Source: Rhodobacter sp. (GTDB lineage Bacteria; Pseudomonadota; Alphaproteobacteria; Rhodobacterales; Rhodobacteraceae). From it: a stretch of DNA of 64,000 bases. The translations under genes and the position numbers were made by a program. Positions 52,261-61,259 of the stretch are shown here, one piece after another (the first letter of the stretch is position 1; each line of letters begins with the position of its first letter). The notes beneath the pieces were generated by a model that was not told where the DNA came from, searched no databases, and saw only the letters and a program-made list of their open reading frames with translations. The stretch covers positions 62,001 through 126,000 of the forward strand of contig JACKKE010000010.1 of the NCBI GenBank assembly GCA_020637595.1, written 5' to 3'.

Positions 52261-53938
52261 ACCCCGCCGCCGCCCGCCCGGCGTTGCGCCCGGAGAACAG
52301 ACAGCCCCCCAGGAACGTCCCCTCCAGAGCATTCACCCCGTGATAGCCGCCGCCACCGAAGCCCGCGCATTCGCCGGCCGCGAAAAGCCCGTCGATGCGA
52401 TACCCCTCGGGATCCAGCACCCGCCCGTCCAGATCGGTGTGAATGCCGCCCAGCGTCTTGCGGGTCAGCACCGACAGCCGCACGCCGATCAGCGGGCCGT
52501 TCGCCGGGTCCAGGATCTTGTGCGGCCTGGCGGTGCGGATCAGCTTGTCGCCCAGATAACGCCGCGCGGCGCGGATCGCGGTGACCTGCGCGTCCTTGGC
52601 AAAGGGGTTGTCGATCTGCCCGTCGCGCGCGGCGATCTGCGCGTGCAGGCGGTCGGCGTCCAGCGGCGGGTCGCCCATCTCGGCGGCCAGCCGGTTCATG
52701 CCCGCGACCAGATCGTCCAGCGTCTCGGCAACCACGAAATCCTTGCCGTGCTGCTTGAAGGCCTCGACCGGGGCCGGGGCCTTGCCGCCCGCGCCCAGCC
52801 GCGCCTTCAGCACCGCGCCCCACCGCCCCGAGGTCAGGTCCGGGTTCTGCTCCGACCCCGACAGCGCGAATTCCTTCTTGATGATCGACTGGGTCAGGAT
52901 GAACCAGGAATGCCCGTGCCCGGTCGACAGGATCCGCTTCAGCGTGCCCAGCGTGTCGAACCCGGGCAGGAACGGGGCCTCCATCCGTTCACCCAGCGCG
53001 TCGAACCACAGCGACGACGGTCCGGGCAGGATGCGGATGCCGTGGTCGGGCCAGATCGGATCCCAGTTCCTCAGCCCCTCGGTATAGTGCCACATCCGGT
53101 CGGTGTTGATCAGCTCGGCGCCGGCGGCCTCGGTCGCGTCGATCATCGCCCCGTCGACATGCGCCGGCACGCCACAGACCATCCGCCCGGGCGCGGGCCC
53201 CAGCCGGTCGACCGGCCAGGCGCGGCGCACGCGCTCCAGATCGCCGCCGATCCCGCCCGAGGTGACGATCACCGCCCCCGCCCGCACCCTGAACTGCCCG
53301 ACCACCCCGCGCCCGGATTTCTGACCCCGCGCGACCGAGGTCGGCTCCAGCACCTCGCCCTCGACCCCGTCGATGCGCCCGGCGCTGCGGGTGATCGCGG
53401 TGACCCGGTGACGGAAGGCAAAGCGCAACAGTCCGGCGTCTTCGTGCCCGCGCGCGAGGCGGATGAACGGCGCCAGCACCCCCGGCCCGGTGCCCCAGGT
53501 GACATGAAAGCGCGGCACCGAATTGCCGTGACCATGCGCCATCGCGCCGCCCCGCTCGGCCCAGCCGACCACCGGGAACCAGCGCATGCCGATCCCGGCC
53601 AGCCAGGACCGCATCTCGCCCGCGGCAAAATCGACATAGGCGGCAGCAACCTGGCGCGGCCAATCGTCCTGCGGCCCCTCGAACTGCGCCGAGCCCATCC
53701 AGTCGGCCATCGCCAGCGCCCGGCTGTCGCGGATCTTCATCCGCCGCTGTTCGGGCGTGTCGACCATGAACAGACCGCCCAGCGACCAGAAGGCCTGACC
53801 GCCCAGGTTCTGCTCGCCCTCCTGGTCCAGCACCAGAACCGACAGCCCCCGCGCGGCGACCTCGCAGGCTGCGGTCAGCCCCGCCAGACCGGCGCCCACG
53901 ACGACGACGTCGGCCTCGAACGCAGTGCCGTCGCTCAT
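52259..53938 (-). CDS. FAD-binding dehydrogenase (fumarate reductase/ketosteroid dehydrogenase-like)
   Basis: A 559-residue flavoprotein from ATG 53938 (GGGAGGG Shine-Dalgarno). FAD binding is at VVVVGAGLAGLTAACEVAARG near residue 11, and LGGQAFWSLGGLFMVDTPEQRR follows. VIVTSGGIGGDLERVRRAW closes the FAD domain, and the C-terminal FAAGECAGFGGGGYHGVNALEGTFLGGCLFSGR is typical of the PRK12834-type group. It likely desaturates or oxidises a cyclic ketone or similar; the substrate is unknown. Isolated, with 258 bases of promoter region upstream. Confidence 0.9.
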   Translation of the reverse strand: MSDGTAFEADVVVVGAGLAGLTAACEVAARGLSVLVLDQEGEQNLGGQAFWSLGGLFMVDTPEQRRMKIRDSRALAMADWMGSAQFEGPQDDWPRQVAAAYVDFAAGEMRSWLAGIGMRWFPVVGWAERGGAMAHGHGNSVPRFHVTWGTGPGVLAPFIRLARGHEDAGLLRFAFRHRVTAITRSAGRIDGVEGEVLEPTSVARGQKSGRGVVGQFRVRAGAVIVTSGGIGGDLERVRRAWPVDRLGPAPGRMVCGVPAHVDGAMIDATEAAGAELINTDRMWHYTEGLRNWDPIWPDHGIRILPGPSSLWFDALGERMEAPFLPGFDTLGTLKRILSTGHGHSWFILTQSIIKKEFALSGSEQNPDLTSGRWGAVLKARLGAGGKAPAPVEAFKQHGKDFVVAETLDDLVAGMNRLAAEMGDPPLDADRLHAQIAARDGQIDNPFAKDAQVTAIRAARRYLGDKLIRTARPHKILDPANGPLIGVRLSVLTRKTLGGIHTDLDGRVLDPEGYRIDGLFAAGECAGFGGGGYHGVNALEGTFLGGCLFSGRNAGRAAAG

Positions 53939-54196
53939 GTTGCCCTCCCTGACCACACGCCGGATACCCCCGGATGCTAGTCCGCGCCGGGGGGCATGCA
54001 AAGCCATTGTGGAAAAACTGTGGCGTAACAGCCCCGGTTTTGCAGCAATTGTTCCCGCGATGCTTGTCGGCAAAGGCGAAGCAAGCTAGCCTGCGCGACG
54101 AAACTGCCGCACCCGACCGATGCCCGGCCTGTTCGGGCTCAGCGGAAAGAGGCGATACGAACCTGCGGCTTAAGGCAGGCAAGAACGGCGAAGGAC

Positions 54197-55360
54197 ATGG
54201 CAGACCAGATTTTTCCGACGGCTTCTCTTCAGTCGAGGCGCCGGCAGTCGGCGGGGTTCGCGATGCGGGCTGCCACGGTTGCGTTGATCCTCCCGGCCCT
54301 GGTTGCCGGATGCTCGATGCCGCGCAGCGCGGCGCTTCAGGGCGAGATCCTGCAGGGCACCGATGCGGCCGATTCCGAAGTTCAGGTGATCGCCGTCGCG
54401 CGCGACACCCTGGACGAGCTGACCGCCTGGCCCGAGGCCCATCCCGAACGGCGCCATCACTGGACCAGCACCGGTGCCGCGCCGACGGCACGGACCATCC
54501 GGGCCGGTGACCAGCTGACCATCAACGTCTGGGACAGCCAGCCGGATTCGCTGCTGACCACCGGCGAGCAGCGCAACGTCTCGATGACCAACGTGCCGGT
54601 TTCGGCCAGCGGTCGCGTCTTTGTGCCCTATGTCGGCGAGGTGCGCGTTTCCGGCCTGACCGCCGAAAGCGCCCGGCGCGAGATCCAGAGCCTGATGGAA
54701 CCCATCGTCCCGGACGGTCAGGTCCAGCTGGCGGTCACGCCCGGGTCGAACAACACCATCGACGTGGTCACCGGCGTGGCCCGTCCCGGACGGATCGAAC
54801 TGCCGGAGATCAGCCCGACGATCCTCAGCGTCCTGGCCGAGGCCGGCGGCATCGCGCCGTCGCTTCGCAACCCGCTGGTGCGCCTGAACCGCGCCGGCGA
54901 GGCCTATGCGATCCCCTCGCGCGAACTGTTCGCCAACCCGGCAAACGACATCCAGTTGCGCGGCGGCGACCGGGTTCTGGTCGAGGAAGACAACCGGAGC
55001 TTCATCGCGCTCGGCGCGGCGGGCCGGCAGGAAGTCGTCTATTTCCAGCGCGAGGAAATCACCACGCTGGACGCCCTGTCGACGATCGGCGGTCTGTCGC
55101 AGAGCCGTGCCAACCTGAACGGCGTGATGGTGCTGCGCACCTACCCCGCCAGCATGGTCCGCGAAACCGGCCCCGCACCGCGGCAGGAGCAGGTGATCTT
55201 CACCTTCGACCTGACCTCGGCTGACGGGCTGTTCGCCGCGCAACGGTTCACTATCGAACCCGGCGACGTGGTGCTGGCGACCGAATCGCCGATGCCGCTG
55301 ATCGCAGCGACGATGTCCACGCTGCGGGCTGGCGCCGCCACCTACAACGCCTTGAACTAA
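54197..55360 (+). CDS. Polysaccharide export lipoprotein (Wza/OtnA type)
   Basis: A 387-residue outer-membrane export protein. A charged leader precedes the hydrophobic signal and lipobox LVAGC (Cys about 39), so the true start may be the ATG at MRAATVALIL (residue 23). The Poly_export domain has IRAGDQLTINVWDS and GRVFVPYVGEVRVSGLTAESARREI, followed by SLBB-type repeats (VTGVARPGRIELP, SVLAEAGGIAPS). It would form a channel for capsule or exopolysaccharide. No Wzc or glycosyltransferase genes are near. Confidence 0.9.
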   Translation: MADQIFPTASLQSRRRQSAGFAMRAATVALILPALVAGCSMPRSAALQGEILQGTDAADSEVQVIAVARDTLDELTAWPEAHPERRHHWTSTGAAPTARTIRAGDQLTINVWDSQPDSLLTTGEQRNVSMTNVPVSASGRVFVPYVGEVRVSGLTAESARREIQSLMEPIVPDGQVQLAVTPGSNNTIDVVTGVARPGRIELPEISPTILSVLAEAGGIAPSLRNPLVRLNRAGEAYAIPSRELFANPANDIQLRGGDRVLVEEDNRSFIALGAAGRQEVVYFQREEITTLDALSTIGGLSQSRANLNGVMVLRTYPASMVRETGPAPRQEQVIFTFDLTSADGLFAAQRFTIEPGDVVLATESPMPLIAATMSTLRAGAATYNALN

Positions 55361-55392
55361 GTCGCGTTCCGGCGACGGATGGTCCGGTTCCT

Positions 55393-55408
55393 GCGCCCTT
55401 CGGGGCGC
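55393..55408 (+). terminator. Small stable hairpin with TTCG loop
   Basis: GCGCCC-TTCG-GGGCGC, 32 bases after the export gene stop. It is short but the UUCG tetraloop makes it stable; no U run. Confidence 0.4.
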
Positions 55409-55473
55409 GGGACTGCTAGAACCTGCCGCCAGAACCCTTGCCCTTGCGCGCGAAGGGCCGCAGATACGCGACG

Positions 55474-56289
55474 ATGACCCGGATCCTTTCGCCCTTTCGC
55501 CCCGCCCCCGACGCGCGCCTGCGCGTGGCCGGGCATTTCGGCGAATTGATGCAGGGGCGGCTGGGCCCCGATGGGCCGCTGGCGCTGGTCTCGCTGCCCT
55601 GCCCGGCCCTGTGGGTCGAACCGGGCGCGGTGGCCGATGCCGGACTGATCGGCCCGCGGCGACTGGCGGCGCTCTGCGCGGCGCTGGGACTGCCGGTGCC
55701 CGCCCGGCTGCCCGCCCTGCATGCGACGATGCCGCAAGGGGGCGGCGCGGGATCCTCGACCGCCGCTCTGGTGGCCGTGGCGCGGCTCATCGGCTTTGAC
55801 GGCCCGCCCGAGGATCTGGCCCGCGCCTGTGTCGCCGCCGAGGGGGCAAGCGACCCGCTGATGTTCCCCGCCGCGCACCGCCTGCTGTTCGCCCCGCGCG
55901 AGGGACGGGTGCTGCGCGCCCTGCCCGCGCTGCCGGGTTTCACCGTGGTCGGCGGGTTCTGGGGGGATGAGCGGCGCACCGATCCCCAGGATCTGGATTT
56001 CCCCGATATCGCCGATCTGGTCGACCGCTGGTCACACCTCGCCACCCTGCCCGAGATGGCGGCACTGACCAGCGACTCTGCCCGCCGCACGCTGGCCCGT
56101 CGCGGCCCCTCGGACGACCCGACCGGGGCGCTGGCCCACGCCCTCGGGGCCGAGGGCTGGCTGATCGCCCATACCGGCAGCGCGCGCGGGCTGATCTTTA
56201 CCCCGGAGCGCGTGCCCGCCGATGCCGAAGAGCGTCTGCGCGCCGCCGGGTTCCGCGGCGTGTTGCGCTTTGCCGGGGGCGGGGCATGA
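55474..56289 (+). CDS. bluE: L-threonine kinase (GHMP family, BluE/PduX-like)
   Basis: A 271-residue GHMP kinase. An early GHFGELMQG pattern (residues 20-28) and the ATP loop PQGGGAGSSTA at 87-97 are diagnostic, and EGASDPLMFP has the family Asp. It phosphorylates L-threonine to O-phospho-L-threonine, the precursor of the aminopropanol arm of cobalamin. It overlaps cbiB by four bases, which supports the role. No cobalamin riboswitch motif is seen upstream. Confidence 0.85.
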   Translation: MTRILSPFRPAPDARLRVAGHFGELMQGRLGPDGPLALVSLPCPALWVEPGAVADAGLIGPRRLAALCAALGLPVPARLPALHATMPQGGGAGSSTAALVAVARLIGFDGPPEDLARACVAAEGASDPLMFPAAHRLLFAPREGRVLRALPALPGFTVVGGFWGDERRTDPQDLDFPDIADLVDRWSHLATLPEMAALTSDSARRTLARRGPSDDPTGALAHALGAEGWLIAHTGSARGLIFTPERVPADAEERLRAAGFRGVLRFAGGGA

Positions 56290-57221
56290 GTTTCGCGGGC
56301 GCGATGCTGATCGCGATGGTGATCGACGCGGCGATCGGCTGGCCCGACGCGCTGTTCCTGCGCATCGGCCATCCGGTGACCTGGCTGGGCCGGCTGATCG
56401 CCACGCTGGACGCCCGGCTGAATGGTGGCCGGGCGCGGCGCGCGGCGGGGGTGCTGACGGCCCTGGTCGTGATCGGACTGGCGGGCGGCATTGGCGCTGT
56501 GGCCTGGGCACTGCTGCCCGGGGGCTGGCCGGGCACGCTGATCGCCGGCGTGCTGGCCTGGCCGCTGGTCGCCGTGCGCTCGATGCACCAGCATGTCGCG
56601 GCGGTGGCGCGGCCCCTGGCCTCGGGCGATCTCGAGGGCGCGCGTCATGCCGTGTCGATGATCGTCGGCCGCGACCCCGCGCGCCTCGATGCCGCCGGCG
56701 TCGCCCGCGCCGCGACCGAGAGCCTGGCCGAGAACACCAGTGACGGGATCGTCGCGCCGCTCTTCTGGGGAGCGGTCGCGGGGCTGCCGGGGATCGCCGC
56801 CTACAAGGCGATCAATACGCTCGATTCAATGATCGGCCACCGCACCCCCCGGCACGAGGCCTTTGGCTGGGCCTCGGCGCGGATCGACGACGGGGTGAAC
56901 CTGGCGCCCGCGCGGCTGAGCGGGCTGATCTTTGCGCTGGCCTCCCCGGCCCCGCGGGCGGCGCTGCGTTGCATGATGCGCGACGCGCGCCACCACCGCA
57001 GCCCCAACGCCGGCTGGCCCGAGGCGGCGATGGCTGGCGCGCTGGGGGTGCGGCTGTCGGGGCCGCGCGTCTATGGCGACCGCATCGCGCAGGAGCCCTG
57101 GGTCAACGACGGCGCGCCCGATCCGACAGCGGCCGACCTGAACCGCGCCCTTGCGCTCTACCGCCGGGCCATGCTTGGAGTGGCAGGGATACTGGCGGGT
57201 CTGGCGGTCTGGGGATGGTAA
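56286..57221 (+). CDS. cbiB: Adenosylcobinamide-phosphate synthase
   Basis: A 311-residue membrane protein (CobD in the aerobic naming). Signatures: DAAIGWPDALFLRIGHPVTWLGRLI, VSMIVGRD, AATESLAENTSDGIVAPLFWGAVAGLPGIAAYKAINTLDSMIGH, and ARHHRSPNAGWPEAAMAGALGVRLSGPRVYGD. It joins aminopropanol phosphate to adenosylcobyrate. Between bluE and cobC, with short overlaps on both sides. Confidence 0.96.
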   Translation: MSFAGAMLIAMVIDAAIGWPDALFLRIGHPVTWLGRLIATLDARLNGGRARRAAGVLTALVVIGLAGGIGAVAWALLPGGWPGTLIAGVLAWPLVAVRSMHQHVAAVARPLASGDLEGARHAVSMIVGRDPARLDAAGVARAATESLAENTSDGIVAPLFWGAVAGLPGIAAYKAINTLDSMIGHRTPRHEAFGWASARIDDGVNLAPARLSGLIFALASPAPRAALRCMMRDARHHRSPNAGWPEAAMAGALGVRLSGPRVYGDRIAQEPWVNDGAPDPTAADLNRALALYRRAMLGVAGILAGLAVWGW

Positions 57222-58204
57222 CACGCGATCACGGCGGCAATCTGGAGGCCGCGCGCGCCGCGTTCGGCGGCGCGGACTGGATCGACCTGTCGACCGGCAT
57301 CAACCGCCGCCCCTATCCGGTGCCCGCCCTGCCGCCGGAGGCCTGGACCGCCCTGCCGACCCGCGACGCGCTGGAGGCACTGATCGCCGCCGCCGCTGCG
57401 GCCTATGGCATCGCGCCAGAGGCCGTGCTGCCGCTGGCGGGCGCGCAGGCGGCGATCCAGTTGGTGCCGCGGCTGCGCGCGCCGGGCACGGCCCGGGTGC
57501 TGACGCCGACCTATAACGAACATGCGGGCGCCTTGAGCGATGCGGGATGGCGGGTGGAACCGGTGGCAACGCTGGACGCGCTGGCGGGCGCGGATCTGGC
57601 GGTCGTCGTGAACCCCAACAACCCCGATGGCCAGACGCATGACCCCGCCGCGCTGGTCGCCCTGTCGGCGCGCGTGGGCCTGTTGGTGGTGGACGAAAGT
57701 TTCGCCGACCCGCACCCCGCGCTGTCCGTCGCGGGGCGGGTCAGCGACCGGTTGCTGGTGCTGCGGTCCTTCGGCAAGTTCTATGGCCTCGCCGGCGTGC
57801 GGCTGGGCTTTGCGCTGGGCGGGCCGGGGGTGATCGGCGCGATGCGGGCGATGGCGGGGCCGTGGTCGGTCTCAGGCCCGGCGCTGGCGATTGGCGCTGC
57901 GGCGCTGCACGACACCGGCTGGCAGGAGGCCACCACCGCGCGGCTGACGCAGGACGCGGCGCGGCTCGATGCGCTGGCAGCCCGCGCCGGCTGGCGGCTG
58001 GTCGGCGGCACGGCGCTGTTTCGCACCTATGACACGCCCGACGCCGCCGAGGCGCAGACCCATCTGGCCCGCCACGCGATTTGGTCGCGACGGTTCCCTT
58101 ACAGCGCCCGGTGGCTTAGGCTGGGCCTGCCCGATGGCGCCGAATGGGCGCGCGTCGAGACCGCAGTGCAGGAGGTTCCATGTCCGAGCAGAAAGTCGCC
58201 CTGA
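57215..58204 (+). CDS. cobC: L-threonine-O-3-phosphate decarboxylase
   Basis: A 329-residue PLP enzyme of the aspartate-aminotransferase fold (CobD in Salmonella naming). It begins RDHGGNLEAARAAFGG and has WIDLSTGINRRPYP. VVNPNNPDGQ and the PLP Lys in LRSFGKFYGLAGVRLG are typical, as is RHAIWSRRFPYSARWLRLGLP. It makes aminopropanol phosphate from threonine phosphate, linking BluE to CbiB. Its end overlaps the next SDR start by 25 bases. Confidence 0.94.
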   Translation: MVTRDHGGNLEAARAAFGGADWIDLSTGINRRPYPVPALPPEAWTALPTRDALEALIAAAAAAYGIAPEAVLPLAGAQAAIQLVPRLRAPGTARVLTPTYNEHAGALSDAGWRVEPVATLDALAGADLAVVVNPNNPDGQTHDPAALVALSARVGLLVVDESFADPHPALSVAGRVSDRLLVLRSFGKFYGLAGVRLGFALGGPGVIGAMRAMAGPWSVSGPALAIGAAALHDTGWQEATTARLTQDAARLDALAARAGWRLVGGTALFRTYDTPDAAEAQTHLARHAIWSRRFPYSARWLRLGLPDGAEWARVETAVQEVPCPSRKSP

Positions 58205-58884
58205 TCACCGCCGCCGGCTCCGGCATGGGCGCGGCCTGCGCCAGACGGCTGGCGCGCGACGGCTGGAAGGTGGCAATCCTGTCGTCCTCGGGCAAGGGCG
58301 AGGCGCTGGCCGAAGAACTGGGCGGGATCGGCGTCACCGGCTCGAATCTGGTGAGTGCCGACCTGCAGCGGCTGGTCGATACGGCGATGGCGCGTTGGGG
58401 GCGGATCGACGCGCTGGTGAATTCGGCCGGGCATGGGCCGAAAGGCCCGCTGCTGGAGATCACCGACGAGCAATGGCACCACGCGATGGATGTGTTCCTG
58501 CTGAACGTGGTGCGCATCGTGCGGATGGTTACACCGATCATGCAGGCGCAGGGCAGCGGCGCGATCGTCAACATTTCCTCGGCCTGGGCGGGCGAGCCGT
58601 CGACGATGTTCACCACCTCGGGTGTGCTGCGCGCGGGGTTGTCGTCCTTCGGCAAGATGTTCGCGGATACCTATGCGGCCCAGGGGCTGCGGATGAACAC
58701 CGTTCTGCCCGGCTGGATCGACAGCCTGCCGCAGACCCCCGAACGCGCCGCCTCGGTGCCGATGAAACGCTATGGCACCGCCGACGAGGTTGCGGCGGCG
58801 GTGGCCTGGCTGGTGTCGCCTGATGCGTCCTATGTCACCGGGCAGGCAATCCGCGTCGACGGCGGGTTGATGCGCGCGGTCTGA
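58180..58884 (+). CDS. SDR-fold protein with altered active site
   Basis: A 234-residue SDR: ITAAGSGMGAACARRLA at the cofactor site, NSAGHGPKGP, the usual catalytic Ser in NISSAWAG, then TTSGVLRAGL where YxxxK normally stands, and VTGQAIRVDGG at the end. Both the catalytic Tyr and Lys are missing, so normal carbonyl reduction is doubtful. The start at 58180 follows GGAGG and lies inside the cobC end, so it is coupled to the cobalamin operon, though a link in function is not obvious. Confidence 0.85.
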   Translation: MSEQKVALITAAGSGMGAACARRLARDGWKVAILSSSGKGEALAEELGGIGVTGSNLVSADLQRLVDTAMARWGRIDALVNSAGHGPKGPLLEITDEQWHHAMDVFLLNVVRIVRMVTPIMQAQGSGAIVNISSAWAGEPSTMFTTSGVLRAGLSSFGKMFADTYAAQGLRMNTVLPGWIDSLPQTPERAASVPMKRYGTADEVAAAVAWLVSPDASYVTGQAIRVDGGLMRAV

Positions 58885-58896
58885 GCCGCCGCGACG

Positions 58897-58937
58897 ACGC
58901 GGTTGCGCAACCGCGTGACGGACCTGCGCAGGGCCGT
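58897..58937. repeat. Pair of 20-bp palindromes after the SDR gene
   Basis: Perfect ACGCGGTTGCGCAACCGCGT at 58897-58916, and ACGGACCTGCGCAGGGCCGT at 58918-58937 with one mismatch. They share size, ACG/CGT ends and tandem spacing with the chain at 2078-2144, and likewise begin 12 bases after a stop codon. Confidence 0.8.
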
Positions 58938-58964
58938 CCCCCGCCCCCGGAAAGGTCCGGCGCG

Positions 58965-59190
58965 TTAAGGCACCAGCACCAAGCTCGCCACCCGTCGCGC
59001 GCGAACAGCAACTGATCATCCGGTCGCCCGCCGCGCGTTCGGCCCGGCTGAGGACGCGGTCGCGGTGGTCGATCTCGCTGTCCAGAACCGCCACCTCGCA
59101 GGAGCCACAGAGCCCCTCGCGGCAGTCGCAGGCAACGTCGATCCCCGCCTCGATCGAGCAGGGTCGACCTGATACGGGCCTGCGAACGGC
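58965..59190 (-). pseudogene. Remnant of a phthalate-dioxygenase-reductase-type [2Fe-2S] domain
   Basis: The minus strand encodes EAGIDVACDCREGLCGSC, then EVAVLDSEIDHRDRVLS and RAAGDRMISCCSRA. This is the C-terminal ferredoxin domain of vanillate demethylase/PDR-type reductases with its Cx4Cx2C...C set intact. The preceding strand STLLD is in a different frame, and the natural end SLVLVP plus stop (58965-58967) is in a third. The FAD and NAD domains are gone. It is a truncated, frameshifted relic. 59191-59432 holds no recognisable gene. Confidence 0.7.
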
Positions 59191-59432
59191 TCGAACCGGC
59201 AGCACGGTTGGACACCGGGCACCCCGAACGCATCTTGGTCGTTGCGGCTCCTCCCGTCGCCGGGCAAAACCGTTGCGCCCGCAACGTATAGCAGATCGCC
59301 GGACGCCGCATCGACACGTTCCGGCGTCGACGACGCGGCTCTCAACGCGGGAAAACAGTCTCGACGCAGCAGGTTCCGGTTGTCACAATGCCGCCCGGAT
59401 CCGTCACCGCCGTTCAAGGAACCGAAGCCCCG

Positions 59433-61142
59433 ATGCACCACGCCCCGATCCCCGAACTGTATGTATCGCCCGAGTCCGCCCAGCGCCTGAAGCTGGAGGC
59501 CGCATCCCTGCCTTCCTGGGATCTGTCGGCACGGCAGGTCTGCGATCTGGAATTGCTGATGAACGGCGGGTTCAACCCGCTCAAGGGTTTCCTGTCCGAG
59601 GCCGATTACGACCGGGTCGTGGACGAGATGCGATTGGCCGACGGCGCGCTGTGGCCGATGCCGATCACCCTGGATGTCACCGAGGCCTTTGCCGGCACCG
59701 TCGAGATCGGCGAGGACATCGCCCTGCGCGACGCCGAGGGGGTGATCCTGGCGACGATGACCGTCACCGACAAATGGACCCCCGACAAGACCCGCGAGGC
59801 CGAAAAGGTCTTTGGCGCCGACGACCTCGCCCACCCGGCCGTGCACTACCTGCGCCACGTCGCCGGCCCGGTTTATCTGGGCGGCCCGGTCACCGGCATC
59901 CAGCAGCCCGTGCACTATGATTTCCGCGCCCGCCGCGATACCCCGAACGAATTGCGCGCCCTGTTCCGCAAGCTGGGCTGGCGCAAGGTCGTCGCCTTCC
60001 AGACCCGCAACCCGCTGCACCGCGCGCATCAGGAACTGACCTTTCGCGCTGCCCGCGAAGCCGAGGCCAACCTGCTGATCCATCCCGTCGTCGGCATGAC
60101 CAAGCCCGGCGATGTCGATCACTTCACCCGCGTGCGCTGCTACGAGGCGGTGCTCGACAAATATCCCCATGCGACCACCGCCATGAGCCTCCTGAACCTG
60201 GCGATGCGCATGGCCGGCCCGCGCGAGGCCGTCTGGCACGGCCTGATCCGCAAGAATCACGGTTGCACGCACATGATCATCGGCCGCGACCATGCCGGCC
60301 CGGGCAAGACCAGCAGCGGCGGCGAGTTCTACGGCCCCTATGACGCGCAGCACCTGTTCCGCCAGCACGAGGCCGAGATCGGCCTGCAGATGGTCGACTT
60401 CAAGCACATGGTCTATGTTCAGGAGCGCGCGCAATACGAACCCGCCGACGCGATCCCCGACAAGGACAGCGTGACGATCCTCAACATCTCGGGCACGGAA
60501 CTGCGCCGGCGGCTGCGCGAAGGGCTCGAGATCCCCGAATGGTTCAGCTTCCCCGAAGTGGTGCAGGAACTGCGCCGCACGTCGCCGCCGCGCGCCAAGC
60601 AGGGCTTTACCGTGTTCTTCACCGGCCTTTCCGGCTCGGGCAAATCGACCATCGCCAACGCGCTGATGGTCAAGCTGATGGAGATGGGCGGCCGTCCGGT
60701 GACGCTGCTGGATGGCGATGTCGTGCGCAAGCACCTGTCGTCCGAGCTGGGATTCAGCAAGGAGCACCGCGACATCAACATCAAGCGTATCGGCTATGTC
60801 GCCTCCGAGATCACCAAGAACGGCGGTATCGCGCTGTGCGCCCCGATCGCACCCTATACCGCCACCCGCCGCATCGTCCGCGAGATGATCGAGGCCTATG
60901 GCGCCTTTGTCGAGGTCCATGTGGCGACCTCGGTCGAGGATTGCGAGAAACGCGACCGCAAGGGCCTGTATAAGCTGGCGCGCGCCGGCAAGATCAAGGA
61001 ATTCACCGGCATCTCAGACCCTTACGAGACGCCCGAGAGCCCGGAACTGCGCCTCGATACCGAAGGGCTGGATGTGGATTACTGTGCTCAGCAGGTCATC
61101 CTCAAACTCGAAAGCATGGGGCTGATCGGCGGCGATACCTGA
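59433..61142 (+). CDS. Bifunctional sulfate adenylyltransferase / adenylylsulfate kinase
   Basis: A 569-residue fusion. Residues 1 to about 390 are an ATP sulfurylase: FNPLKGFLSEADYD, FQTRNPLHRAHQEL and GLIRKNHGCTHMIIGRDHAGPG. From about 395 on is an APS kinase with P-loop GLSGSGKST, LLDGDVVRKHLSSELGFSKEHRDINIKR and the FVEVHVATSVEDCEKRDRKGLYKLARAG lid. It converts sulfate to APS and then PAPS in the cytoplasm. ATG 59433 is preferred (AAGGA upstream); ATG 59388 adds 15 residues. Confidence 0.95.
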   Translation: MHHAPIPELYVSPESAQRLKLEAASLPSWDLSARQVCDLELLMNGGFNPLKGFLSEADYDRVVDEMRLADGALWPMPITLDVTEAFAGTVEIGEDIALRDAEGVILATMTVTDKWTPDKTREAEKVFGADDLAHPAVHYLRHVAGPVYLGGPVTGIQQPVHYDFRARRDTPNELRALFRKLGWRKVVAFQTRNPLHRAHQELTFRAAREAEANLLIHPVVGMTKPGDVDHFTRVRCYEAVLDKYPHATTAMSLLNLAMRMAGPREAVWHGLIRKNHGCTHMIIGRDHAGPGKTSSGGEFYGPYDAQHLFRQHEAEIGLQMVDFKHMVYVQERAQYEPADAIPDKDSVTILNISGTELRRRLREGLEIPEWFSFPEVVQELRRTSPPRAKQGFTVFFTGLSGSGKSTIANALMVKLMEMGGRPVTLLDGDVVRKHLSSELGFSKEHRDINIKRIGYVASEITKNGGIALCAPIAPYTATRRIVREMIEAYGAFVEVHVATSVEDCEKRDRKGLYKLARAGKIKEFTGISDPYETPESPELRLDTEGLDVDYCAQQVILKLESMGLIGGDT

Positions 61143-61156
61143 CGGCAGGCGCATTT

Positions 61157-61183
61157 TTCAGGCTCGTATATTTTAAGCTTGAA
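61157..61183. promoter_or_regulatory. Imperfect inverted repeat and AT-rich promoter upstream of the aryl-CoA operon
   Basis: TTCAGGCT and AGCTTGAA (7 of 8 complementary) flank CGTATATTTTA, which could hold a -10 element. It is about 80 bases before the monooxygenase start, in the most AT-rich stretch of the right end. A MarR- or GntR-like regulator site is a reasonable guess. Confidence 0.45.
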
Positions 61184-61259
61184 GGATTAAGGCGACTCAT
61201 CTAGCCTTCCTTGGATCGGGCGGCCGTTTGCGCCGTCACATAGGCCAAGGAATCGGACG

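Noticed and set aside
55361..55473. Possible cobalamin riboswitch upstream of bluE
   Set aside because: The gap is only 113 bases and lacks the B12-box and kissing-loop patterns; only a small UUCG hairpin is seen.
59016..60920. Minus-strand frame of 634 codons opposite the Sat-CysC gene
   Set aside because: Antisense to a clearly conserved enzyme; only the region below 59200 contains real (decayed) ferredoxin sequence.
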